This document shows positions 7,241 through 12,494 of a stretch of 12,494 bases of DNA, piece by piece (positions within the stretch are counted from its first letter, which is position 1; the number at the start of each line of letters is the position of its first letter). The position numbers were made by a program, and so were the translations under genes. Below the pieces are notes generated by a model that was not told where the DNA came from, made no database searches, and saw only the letters and a list, made by a program, of their open reading frames with translations. The stretch is from an uncultured Oscillospiraceae bacterium. Lineage in GTDB: Bacteria; Bacillota; Clostridia; Oscillospirales; Acutalibacteraceae. The stretch lies in NCBI GenBank assembly GCA_900554535.1, contig USIA01000040.1, positions 1-12,494 of the forward strand. Direction: 5' to 3'.

Positions 7241-7639
7241 ATGAGCGAACAGAAAAGCAGATATGACAGATCCTGCGGCGATCCGGTCTATACGGACCGG
7301 GGATACCAGGAATTCGTGGACGGTTCCAGCCGGATGCGGGACTTTGAAACGCCGCCGCAGCCGAATTTTGACACCGAAGAAATGATCGGCTCCATCCAGC
7401 GCATATTGGCGCAGAATCGCGGCAGTTACGTAGTCGTGGAATTTCTGATCGGCACAGAGCGCATCGTGCGCAAACAGGGAATCCTCTATTTCGTGGGCCG
7501 CAGCTTTGTGACGCTTTATGATGACAGGTGCAACAATTTTATCGTATGTGATATTTTTTCTATCAAGTTTGTTTATTTTTATATGCCAGGCCAGCGGCCG
7601 CGCCGCAATTTCAACATGCTGACCAATTCGACCAATTGA
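7241..7639 (+). CDS. Small GerQ-like protein, possible spore coat component
   Basis: A 132-residue soluble protein without signal peptide or membrane segment. The N-terminal 45 residues are polar and low in structure; the core, from about residue 46, reads MIGSIQRILAQNRGSYVVV and continues with G-I-L-Y-F-V-G-R, LYDD, IVCDIFSIKFVYFYMPGQRP. The layout (IL-x-x-N-x-G, a central G-x-I-x-x-x-GR, LxD, and an FVxF-like end followed by P) resembles GerQ, a coat protein cross-linked by transglutaminase in Bacillus spores. This likeness is judged by eye and overall identity looks low, so hypothetical protein is the safe name. AGGAGG at 7230-7235, five bases before the ATG, supports the start. It is a single-gene unit closed by a strong terminator. 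Confidence 0.75.
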   Translation: MSEQKSRYDRSCGDPVYTDRGYQEFVDGSSRMRDFETPPQPNFDTEEMIGSIQRILAQNRGSYVVVEFLIGTERIVRKQGILYFVGRSFVTLYDDRCNNFIVCDIFSIKFVYFYMPGQRPRRNFNMLTNSTN

Positions 7640-7651
7640 AAGCCAAAGGAC

Positions 7652-7692
7652 GCCCGCCCTTTTCACGGATTGGAAAAGGGCGGGCATTTTTT
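7652..7692 (+). terminator. Strong intrinsic terminator after the GerQ-like gene
   Basis: A perfect 13-bp stem, GCCCGCCCTTTTC (7652-7664) with GAAAAGGGCGGGC (7673-7685), an 8-base loop, then six T at 7687-7692. It begins 13 bases after the stop codon. It also lies beyond the 3' end of the convergent gene at 7711 but lacks a T-run on that side. Confidence 0.95.
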
Positions 7693-7710
7693 CATTTGTA
7701 CATCCGAACT

Positions 7711-8130
7711 TCAAACCAGTCCAGCCGCGCCGACCGCGGACGCTTCCCCTGCGGGTGTGCTGCCAGCCTGCAGCAGGCGCAAAAGCCGCACCAGGGCAAA
7801 GGCCACCTCGGTGCTGAGCATTGCAGGCTCTACACAATCCTGCGCATTCCCTGCCTGATTGATCTGCGTATCCACGCGTTGCATCTGCTGCCAAAACCCG
7901 AGATTGGAAAGTAAAAACAACACCGCCGCGCCGGTTGCCAGGGCAGCGGGATCCGCCGTACAGGCTGTCTCGCCGCCAGAAAGGCGTTGCCGCTGCGCAT
8001 CGACCGCCTGTAATTGCAGCAACAGGCCGGAAACAGACTGCAACAGTAAGCGCCGCGTATTGTCCAGCATGGCCAGCTGGCCCGCGGATGACTGTGCATC
8101 CGGCTGCATTTGCGATCGTAAAGTCTCCAC
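7711..8130 (-). CDS. Hypothetical helical protein, 139 residues
   Basis: Not recognised. The protein is rich in Leu, Gln and Ala with no Lys at all, and is probably almost entirely helical: a leucine-rich segment (LDNTRRLLLQSVSGLLLQLQ), a polar linker with SGGETACTADP, a hydrophobic stretch (LATGAAVLFLLSNLGFW) and a C-terminal helix (ALVRLLRLLQAG). The frame extends to an ATG at 8145, but GGGAGGA lies six bases before the GTG at 8130, making that the likely start. It converges on the GerQ-like gene and is divergent from the ABC operon. Another long frame on the same strand overlaps it, so coding status rests on the ribosome site and sensible composition only. A phasin-like or coat-associated role cannot be judged. 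Confidence 0.55.
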   Translation of the reverse strand: METLRSQMQPDAQSSAGQLAMLDNTRRLLLQSVSGLLLQLQAVDAQRQRLSGGETACTADPAALATGAAVLFLLSNLGFWQQMQRVDTQINQAGNAQDCVEPAMLSTEVAFALVRLLRLLQAGSTPAGEASAVGAAGLV

Positions 8131-8201
8131 CGGAGTTCCTCCCATCGCCGGGATATAGGGTCCGGCCCTCCCAGTCTATGCGGCCGGGCGACTCTATGCA
8201 C

Positions 8202-8214
8202 ACAAAAATTTTGT
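8202..8214. promoter_or_regulatory. Operator-like palindrome next to the ABC operon promoter
   Basis: ACAAAA-A-TTTTGT is a perfect 13-base inverted repeat ending 7 bases before the -35 box of the ABC operon. It lies in the divergent gap with the gene at 7711-8130 and could be an activator or repressor site, or only an AT-rich upstream element. Confidence 0.3.
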
Positions 8215-8221
8215 CATCTGG

Positions 8222-8250
8222 TTGACAGCTTCCATGGAACATCGTACTAT
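8222..8250 (+). promoter_or_regulatory. Sigma-A promoter of the amino acid ABC operon
   Basis: TTGACA (8222-8227), a 17-base spacer and TACTAT (8245-8250). The start of transcription should be near 8257, leaving a leader of about 100 bases before the binding-protein gene. Confidence 0.85.
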
Positions 8251-8274
8251 TAGAATGCAGCATTAGAAGAGAGA

Positions 8275-8328
8275 AGAACGCAGAAGCTGGAAAAAGCAGC
8301 CGGGCGTTGCACCCGGCTGCCGCGTTCT
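8275..8328 (+). other. Structured 5' leader RNA of the ABC operon
   Basis: An inner perfect stem GCAGCCGGG (8296-8304) with CCCGGCTGC (8312-8320) and a 7-base loop is enclosed by an outer stem AGAACGC (8275-8281) with GCGTTCT (8322-8328). The 5' side carries a 14-base purine-rich bulge and the 3' side one base. A CTTTTT run at 8336-8341 follows eight bases later, directly before the AGGAGG ribosome site. It could be a small riboswitch, a weak attenuator or an mRNA-stabilising hairpin; I do not recognise the class. Confidence 0.55.
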
Positions 8329-8355
8329 AGGGAATCTTTTTAGGAGGAATTAAAA

Positions 8356-9192
8356 ATGGTTAAAAAGAGAATGCTCGCAATGATCACAGCTGTGGTACTG
8401 GGTGTCACCGTATTTTCTGGCTGCGGCGGTGGGACAAGCACCGACAACCAAACTGCTGGAACCAGCACTGCCAGTGCAGCTGAGACAGGTTCTATAAAAG
8501 ATGAATTGATTCTCGGCTGTGACACCAACTTTGCGCCCATGGCATACATGGATAACGGCAATGTTGTCGGTTTTGACATTGATCTGGCCAAGGCAGTCAT
8601 TGAAGACAAGATGGGCAAAAAGTTGACCATCCAGCCCATCAACTGGGACTCTAAGGAAGCAGAGCTGGAAACCGGAAAGGTCGACATCATCTGGAATGGC
8701 CTGACCATCACCGACGAGCGCAAAAAGAAAATGAACATGTCCAAACCTTATATGGAAAATAAGCAGGTAGTCGTGGTTCCCAAGGACAGCGCAATCAAGA
8801 CGCCGGAGGACCTCGCGGGCAAGACCGTCGGCATGCAGAAGGAATCCACCGCCGTCCAGGCCTTTCAAGACAGCGGTATCAAAGCCAAGGAAACTGTGGA
8901 GTTGAAAGACAATGTCGCTTGTCTGACCGAACTGGCCAGCAAGCGCATTGACGCGATCGTGATGGACTCTGTGGTCGCTGACTATTACCTGAGCAAGAAC
9001 CCAACGCAGTATCCGTTCCATACGCTGGACAAGGCTCTGTCCAACGAGTTTTATGGCATTGCCGTGAAAAAAGGCAACGATACGCTGTTAAAGGCCATCC
9101 AGGATGCATTTGACCAGTGCGTTGCTGACGGCACAGCTGGCAAAATTGCAACCCAATGGTTCGGTTCGGACACCATTTATAAAGAGAGCTAA
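8356..9192 (+). CDS. Polar amino acid ABC transporter substrate-binding lipoprotein
   Basis: Extracytoplasmic receptor of an amino acid importer, family 3 (GlnH/HisJ-like). The 278-residue precursor has a positively charged start (MVKKR), a hydrophobic core and a lipobox VFSGC with Cys23 as the lipid-anchored residue, then a Ser/Thr/Gly/Ala-rich linker to about residue 46. The ligand-binding fold begins ELILGCDTNFAPMAYMD and includes GFDIDLAKAV, DIIWNGLTITDER (the Arg normally holds the ligand carboxylate), LAGKTVGMQ and IDAIVMDSVVADYYL. The start is set by AGGAGG at 8342-8347, eight bases upstream. It leads an operon with its permease and ATPase. The ligand cannot be told from sequence; a polar amino acid or cystine is likely. 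Confidence 0.93.
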   Translation: MVKKRMLAMITAVVLGVTVFSGCGGGTSTDNQTAGTSTASAAETGSIKDELILGCDTNFAPMAYMDNGNVVGFDIDLAKAVIEDKMGKKLTIQPINWDSKEAELETGKVDIIWNGLTITDERKKKMNMSKPYMENKQVVVVPKDSAIKTPEDLAGKTVGMQKESTAVQAFQDSGIKAKETVELKDNVACLTELASKRIDAIVMDSVVADYYLSKNPTQYPFHTLDKALSNEFYGIAVKKGNDTLLKAIQDAFDQCVADGTAGKIATQWFGSDTIYKES

Positions 9193-9218
9193 AAACCCGG
9201 GAGGAAATCAGAGCTGCC

Positions 9219-9869
9219 ATGGATTTTGGAAGTATGATGATCGAGCTGCTCAAAGGTTCGCTCATTACCATCGAATTGTTCGTCATTGCTTTCCCATTGT
9301 CCATCATTCTGGGCATGGGCATCACGCTGTGTGTCAAAAGCAAATTCAAGCCCCTGAAATATTTTTTCGAATTTTACATTTACATCTTTCGCGGCACACC
9401 GCTGCTTTTACAAATGCTGATCCTCTATTATGGGCTGTTTTATATTCCGGGGGTAGGGCAATATCTGGTCATCCAGAACCGCATGTTCGCCTGCATTCTG
9501 GCCTTCACGCTGAATTACGCGGCCTATTTTGCGGAGATCTTCCGCGGTGGCTTTTTGGCTGTGGATAAAGGCCAATATGAAGCGGCAAAGGTGCTGGGCT
9601 TTTCCAAAGGACAGACGCTTTGGCGCATTATTTTCCCGCAGATGTTCCGCGTAGCGCTGCCGAGCCTTGCCAATGAGACAATCACACTGGTCAAGGACAC
9701 GTCCCTAATCTTCGCTTTGGGCATCCAGGAGCTTCTGCAGAATGCCACCAACATCGTCAATTCGGAGGCAACCTTCCTGCCCTATGTCGTGTGCGCCGTC
9801 TTTTATCTGGTGCTCACCACGATCCCGTCCATCATCTTTAAAAAACTCGAAAAGAAATTTGCGTTTTAA
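9219..9869 (+). CDS. Polar amino acid ABC transporter permease (HisM/GlnP type)
   Basis: Membrane subunit of the importer, 216 residues, normal for the family. Hydrophobic segments are visible at the N-terminus (ITIELFVIAFPLSIILGMGI), around LLLQMLILYYGLFYI, in ACILAFTLNYAAYFAEIF, and near the C-terminus (YVVCAVFYLVLTTIP). The FRGTPLLLQ motif and the EAA loop QYEAAKVLGFSKGQTLWRIIFPQ, which contacts the ATPase, are intact. A single permease gene implies a homodimer. It starts 26 bases after the binding-protein stop; the GGGAGG at 9199-9204 is 14 bases before the ATG, longer than usual, with no better in-frame start nearby. Confidence 0.94.
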   Translation: MDFGSMMIELLKGSLITIELFVIAFPLSIILGMGITLCVKSKFKPLKYFFEFYIYIFRGTPLLLQMLILYYGLFYIPGVGQYLVIQNRMFACILAFTLNYAAYFAEIFRGGFLAVDKGQYEAAKVLGFSKGQTLWRIIFPQMFRVALPSLANETITLVKDTSLIFALGIQELLQNATNIVNSEATFLPYVVCAVFYLVLTTIPSIIFKKLEKKFAF

Positions 9870-9881
9870 TGGAGAAAAAGC

Positions 9882-10667
9882 ATGGCTATTCTGGAAGTGC
9901 AACACATCACAAAATCCTTTGACGGCAACCAGATTCTCAAAGATATCAGCTTCACGGTGGAGCGTGGCGACGTGATTGCCATCATTGGACCTTCCGGCGC
10001 AGGCAAGAGCACCATGCTGCGCTGCCTGATCGATCTGGAAAAGGTCAATGGCGGTACCATTCTGGTCGACGGCCACCCGCTCGTGCAAAACGGTGTTTAC
10101 CCACGTGCAGAGCTGATCGCCCGTTGCACCGCAAAAATGGGCATGGTATTCCAGCATTTTTATTTGTTCCCCCATATGACCGTGAAAAAGAATCTGGAGC
10201 TAGCGCCGCTGGTCGTGGCCAAGCGCACAAAGGAGGAAGCCGCCGCGGACAGTGCCAAATACCTTGAAAAGGTCGGTATGAATGAAAAAGCGGATGCCTA
10301 CCCGCGTCAGCTTTCCGGCGGACAGCAGCAGCGCGTGGCGATTGCCCGCGCCCTGATGATGCACCCGGACCTGCTGCTGTTTGACGAGCCGACGAGTGCC
10401 CTGGACCCGGAACTGACAGCCGAGGTGCTCAGCACGATGCAGCAGCTGGCAGCGGAAAAAATGACGATGCTCGTCGTCACGCATGAAATGGAGTTTGCCC
10501 GCAGCGCAGCCAATAAGATCCTCTTTATGGACCAGGGCGTTATCCTTGAGTCCGGCACGCCCGCGGAAATCTTCTCTCATCCGAAGCAGGAGCGCACCCG
10601 GCAGTTTCTGGCCAGCGTGCTCGGCGCCCAACACGCGCCGCTTTCCGGCGGAGAAACGCCCGCCTGA
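9882..10667 (+). CDS. Polar amino acid ABC transporter ATP-binding protein (GlnQ type)
   Basis: ATPase subunit driving the importer, 261 residues. Motifs in order: Walker A GPSGAGKST at 36-44, Q-loop Gln91 in VFQHFYLFPHMTV, ABC signature LSGGQQQR at 144-151, Walker B LLLFDEPTSALDPE with Glu169, and H-loop His201 in VVTHEMEFAR. The GlnQ/HisP class is shown by the FPHMTV and HEMEFAR motifs and by the IFSHPKQERTRQFL tail. GGAGAAAAAGC precedes the ATG, 12 bases after the permease stop. A short insertion around residues 68-84 (PRAELIARC) is slightly longer than in classic GlnQ. It is the last gene of the operon. Confidence 0.95.
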   Translation: MAILEVQHITKSFDGNQILKDISFTVERGDVIAIIGPSGAGKSTMLRCLIDLEKVNGGTILVDGHPLVQNGVYPRAELIARCTAKMGMVFQHFYLFPHMTVKKNLELAPLVVAKRTKEEAAADSAKYLEKVGMNEKADAYPRQLSGGQQQRVAIARALMMHPDLLLFDEPTSALDPELTAEVLSTMQQLAAEKMTMLVVTHEMEFARSAANKILFMDQGVILESGTPAEIFSHPKQERTRQFLASVLGAQHAPLSGGETPA

Positions 10668-10712
10668 ATGCATATTTACGCATCTTTTTTGTTCAAATGT
10701 CCAGAGAAAGGA

Positions 10713-10760
10713 CCGGCGATTCCCCCGGCTTTTGATGCCGGGAAAAGCGCCGGCCTTTTT
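10713..10760 (+). terminator. Intrinsic terminator of the ABC operon
   Basis: CCGGCG (10713-10718) pairs with CGCCGG (10748-10753), and inside it CCCGGC (10724-10729) pairs with GCCGGG (10737-10742) around a 7-base loop; five T follow at 10756-10760. It lies 45 bases after the ATPase stop. Confidence 0.88.
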
Positions 10761-10773
10761 GCTGACAAAAAGT

Positions 10774-10802
10774 TTGACTTCCCGCTTCGGCTGTGCTAAA
10801 AT
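10774..10802 (+). promoter_or_regulatory. Sigma-A promoter of the leader-speD operon
   Basis: TTGACT (10774-10779), a 17-base spacer and TAAAAT (10797-10802), right after the upstream terminator. Transcription should start near 10809, more than 420 bases before speD. No comparable promoter is seen closer to speD. Confidence 0.82.
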
Positions 10803-10808
10803 ACTTTA

Positions 10809-11198
10809 TGTATGGGAGCACTGCAAATTACGCAAGGGTCCATGCAAATGTTTTCTGACCATTCCGCGGGTCTGCCCGAGGAACATGAGGCGTGCGGACA
10901 GCCGGGTCAATTGCCGAGTGGCAGCCTATTCGGTTGCCTTATTGATTGCGTTAGGAGCGCAGATTTTATAAGTTGGTTCCTTTATAACCAGTGTGCGTTG
11001 CGGCGAACAGCGGCACATCAAACTTGTGAAACGGTCAATAAGAGTGGTAAAAGTAAAATGTTTGCTATATAGACTCTGGACTCCCGCCTGAAGTTTGTGC
11101 GCGTAAGGGGTGGTTTCGCCTCTTTTCGCCTCGCTTCGATCAAAAGGTGTGAAACGCAAGTGATGGGCGCAGCTTGATTGCCGTCACTTGCGTTTTTT
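10809..11198 (+). ncRNA. Long structured leader RNA with terminator upstream of speD, class unknown
   Basis: About 390 bases between a good promoter and an intrinsic terminator, with no convincing protein. Hairpins can be drawn by eye: GGCAGCC (10920-10926) with GGTTGCC (10932-10938), TGCG (10947-10950) with CGCA (10958-10961), and TGGTT with AACCA near 10974-10990. A tandem TTTCGCCTC repeat occurs at 11114-11122 and 11124-11132. The segment TTGCGTT at 10946-10952 is fully complementary to AACGCAA at 11153-11159, the 5' arm of the terminator, so it could act as an antiterminator. No hallmarks of SAM-I, tmRNA, SRP or RNase P RNA were seen. It is either a regulatory leader of the polyamine operon or an independent small RNA; the lack of room for a speD promoter favours the first. 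Confidence 0.6.
11153..11198 (+). terminator. Intrinsic terminator 35 bases upstream of speD
   Basis: AACGCAAGTGA (11153-11163) pairs perfectly with TCACTTGCGTT (11184-11194), with a possible GGC/GCC extension inside, and T6 at 11193-11198. It lies between the only clear promoter and speD, so it must be passed for speD to be expressed. Confidence 0.9.
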
Positions 11199-11233
11199 GT
11201 CTATTTGCAGGGAAAGGAAAGGCGGGATAGCAT

Positions 11234-11992
11234 ATGGAAAAACTTAAGCTTTACGGCTTTAACAATTTGACTAAATCGCTCAGCTTCAATATTTATGACG
11301 TGTGCTATGCCAAAACGCCTCGTGAGCAGCAGGATTACATCGCCTATATCGATGACCGTTATAACTCTGAGCGGCTCACGCGCATTCTGACGCATCTGGT
11401 GGATATGATTGGTGCCACAGTGCTCAATATCTCCAGCCAGGATTATGATCCTCAGGGCGCCAGCGTAACGCTTTTGATCGCCGAAGGCTCCATGGTGCCG
11501 GTTGGCGGCGAAACCGTGCTGGCCCACCTGGACAAAAGCCATGTCACGGTGCACACGTATCCCGAATACCACCCGGACACGTGTCTGGCCACCTTCCGCG
11601 TGGACATTGACGTGGCCACCTGCGGTGAGATCACGCCGCTCTCCACACTGGATTACCTGATTGGCAGCTTTGATTCGGATATTATTACCATGGATTACCG
11701 CGTGCGCGGCTTTACGCGCGATATGGCGGGCAAAAAGCTGTTTATGGACCACAAGATTACCTCCATTCAGGATTATATCGACCCGCAAACGCTGCGCCGC
11801 TATGACGCGGTGGATATTAATATTTATGAAGCGAATCTGTTTCACACCAAGATGCTCATCAAGGACATTGATTTACAGGACTATCTATTTAATACCGATG
11901 TCTATGAGCTGCCGCCCAAAACGCGGCTGGACATCACCGACAGCCTGCGCCGGGAAATGATCGAAATCTTCAGCGGGCGCAACATTTTCTAA
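11234..11992 (+). CDS. speD: S-adenosylmethionine decarboxylase proenzyme (E. coli-type SpeD)
   Basis: SpeD decarboxylates S-adenosylmethionine to give the aminopropyl donor for spermidine. The enzyme self-cleaves to two chains and makes a pyruvoyl cofactor. The 252 residues match the longer enterobacterial-type SpeD (264 in E. coli) rather than the short Bacillus type: KLKLYGFNNLTKSLSFNIYD at the N-terminus, the cleavage motif LDKSHVTVHTYPE with the cut between Lys101 and Ser102 (Ser becomes pyruvoyl), and the active-site Cys130 in ATCGEITPL. All processing residues are present. A purine-rich GGGAAAGGAAAGGCGGG region precedes the ATG. It is followed 16 bases later by a decarboxylase gene, giving a polyamine operon. 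Expression probably depends on passing the upstream terminator. Confidence 0.95.
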   Translation: MEKLKLYGFNNLTKSLSFNIYDVCYAKTPREQQDYIAYIDDRYNSERLTRILTHLVDMIGATVLNISSQDYDPQGASVTLLIAEGSMVPVGGETVLAHLDKSHVTVHTYPEYHPDTCLATFRVDIDVATCGEITPLSTLDYLIGSFDSDIITMDYRVRGFTRDMAGKKLFMDHKITSIQDYIDPQTLRRYDAVDINIYEANLFHTKMLIKDIDLQDYLFNTDVYELPPKTRLDITDSLRREMIEIFSGRNIF

Positions 11993-12008
11993 GGAGGCGA
12001 GCAGCGGC

Positions 12009-12494
12009 ATGGCATCTCTCGATCAGCACCGCGCGCCGATTTACGAGGCGCTCGTGCGTTTTCGGCAAGCGCGCGTGGTGCCCTTTGATGTGCCGGGGCA
12101 TAAGCGCGGCCGCGGCAACCCGGAGCTGACCGCCTTTCTCGGCGAACAGTGCGTGGGTATTGACGTCAATTCCATGAAGCCTTTGGATAACCTCTGCCAC
12201 CCGGTCTCCGTCATCCGCGATGCGGAAGAGCTGATGGCAGAGGCTTTCGGCGCTGCGCACGCATTTTTGATGGTGGGCGGCACGACCTCTGCCGTGCAGA
12301 GCATGGTGCTGGCTGCCTGCAAGCGCGGGGACAAGATTATCCTGCCGCGCAACGTGCACCGCAGCGTAATCAACGCGCTGGTGCTGTGCGGCGCGGTGCC
12401 GGTTTATGTCAACCCGGAGGTGGATCACCGGCTGGGCATCGCGCTGGGCATGCGCGTGTCGCAGGTCGAGCGCGCCATTGAAGAAAATCCAGAC
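12009..12494 (+). CDS. Orn/Lys/Arg decarboxylase, N-terminal part (runs off window)
   Basis: PLP-dependent basic amino acid decarboxylase of the fold-type I Orn/Lys/Arg family (SpeA/CadA-like of Gram-positive bacteria). In polyamine synthesis it would make agmatine, cadaverine or putrescine. The 162 visible codons start MASLDQHRAPIYEALVRF and carry the family motifs VPFDVPGHKRGRG near residue 25, DVNSMKPLDNLCHP, the cofactor-phosphate binding stretch MVGGTTSAVQSM and ILPRNVHRSVINAL with its His. The PLP-binding Lys lies beyond the window. The start has AAGGAGG at 11991-11997, overlapping the speD stop, 11 bases before the ATG. Pairing with speD favours arginine decarboxylase (speA), but lysine or ornithine specificity cannot be excluded. 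Confidence 0.93.
   Translation, partial: MASLDQHRAPIYEALVRFRQARVVPFDVPGHKRGRGNPELTAFLGEQCVGIDVNSMKPLDNLCHPVSVIRDAEELMAEAFGAAHAFLMVGGTTSAVQSMVLAACKRGDKIILPRNVHRSVINALVLCGAVPVYVNPEVDHRLGIALGMRVSQVERAIEENPD

Noticed and set aside
7169..8263. 364-codon open frame on the minus strand
   Set aside because: It runs through the strong terminator and opposite the GerQ-like gene; composition is Arg/Gly-rich and no ribosome site precedes it. The shorter frame at 7711-8130 has a proper ribosome site.
10812..11072. 86-codon open frame in the speD leader
   Set aside because: It would start within a few bases of the predicted transcription start with no ribosome site, and its composition is not protein-like; the region fits structured RNA better.
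11104..11122. T-box-like stretch AAGGGGTGGTTTCGCC near the speD terminator
   Set aside because: Only partly like AGGGUGGNACCGCG: the ACCGCG part is absent and no specifier stem with an AGUA turn was found upstream.
10809..11198. tmRNA, SRP RNA, RNase P RNA or SAM-I riboswitch
   Set aside because: The conserved cores of these RNAs (for example the SRP GGUC/GGAAG core, the RNase P GAGGAAAGUCC or the SAM-I core) were not found.

Overview
The window looks like a chromosomal segment from a moderately GC-rich, low-complexity-free member of the Clostridia, probably near Oscillospiraceae/Ruminococcaceae. That placement rests on strong AGGAGG-type ribosome sites, sigma-A promoters, a clostridial-style polar amino acid ABC operon, a GerQ-like sporulation-type protein and a bacterial SpeD next to an Orn/Lys/Arg decarboxylase. 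It is an inference from gene content, not a species call.

Positions 1-7000 hold a type I-C CRISPR-Cas locus read leftward in the usual order: cas3, cas5c, cas8c, cas7, cas4, cas1. Cas2 and the repeat array would lie beyond position 1. From cas5c to cas1 the genes are packed with 4-base overlaps or gaps of a few bases. Inside cas8c a perfect Shine-Dalgarno and an in-frame GTG mark an independently translated small subunit, Cas11c. The cas1 frame carries an in-frame TAA exactly where the family normally has Tyr, just after the first catalytic Glu, so adaptation may be broken while interference looks intact. The 192-base gap between cas3 and cas5c is not empty: it holds a 32-codon ORF, several CTTTCA/TGAAAG inverted repeats and a stem-loop just ahead of the cas5c ribosome site.

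Positions 7000-8150 hold a rightward gene for a small GerQ-like protein with a strong terminator, then an unrecognised leftward gene of 139 codons. Positions 8200-10760 hold a rightward polar amino acid ABC importer operon (lipoprotein binding protein, permease, ATPase). It has a consensus promoter, a structured 5' leader and a terminator.

Positions 10770-12494 hold the start of a polyamine operon. A good sigma-A promoter is followed by about 390 bases of non-coding, structured leader ending in a perfect 11-bp intrinsic terminator, then speD and a decarboxylase gene that runs off the window. There is almost no room for a second promoter between terminator and speD, so the leader is best read as a conditional terminator (riboswitch or attenuator) of unrecognised class. 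This leader and the cas3-cas5c gap are the two least explained parts of the window.
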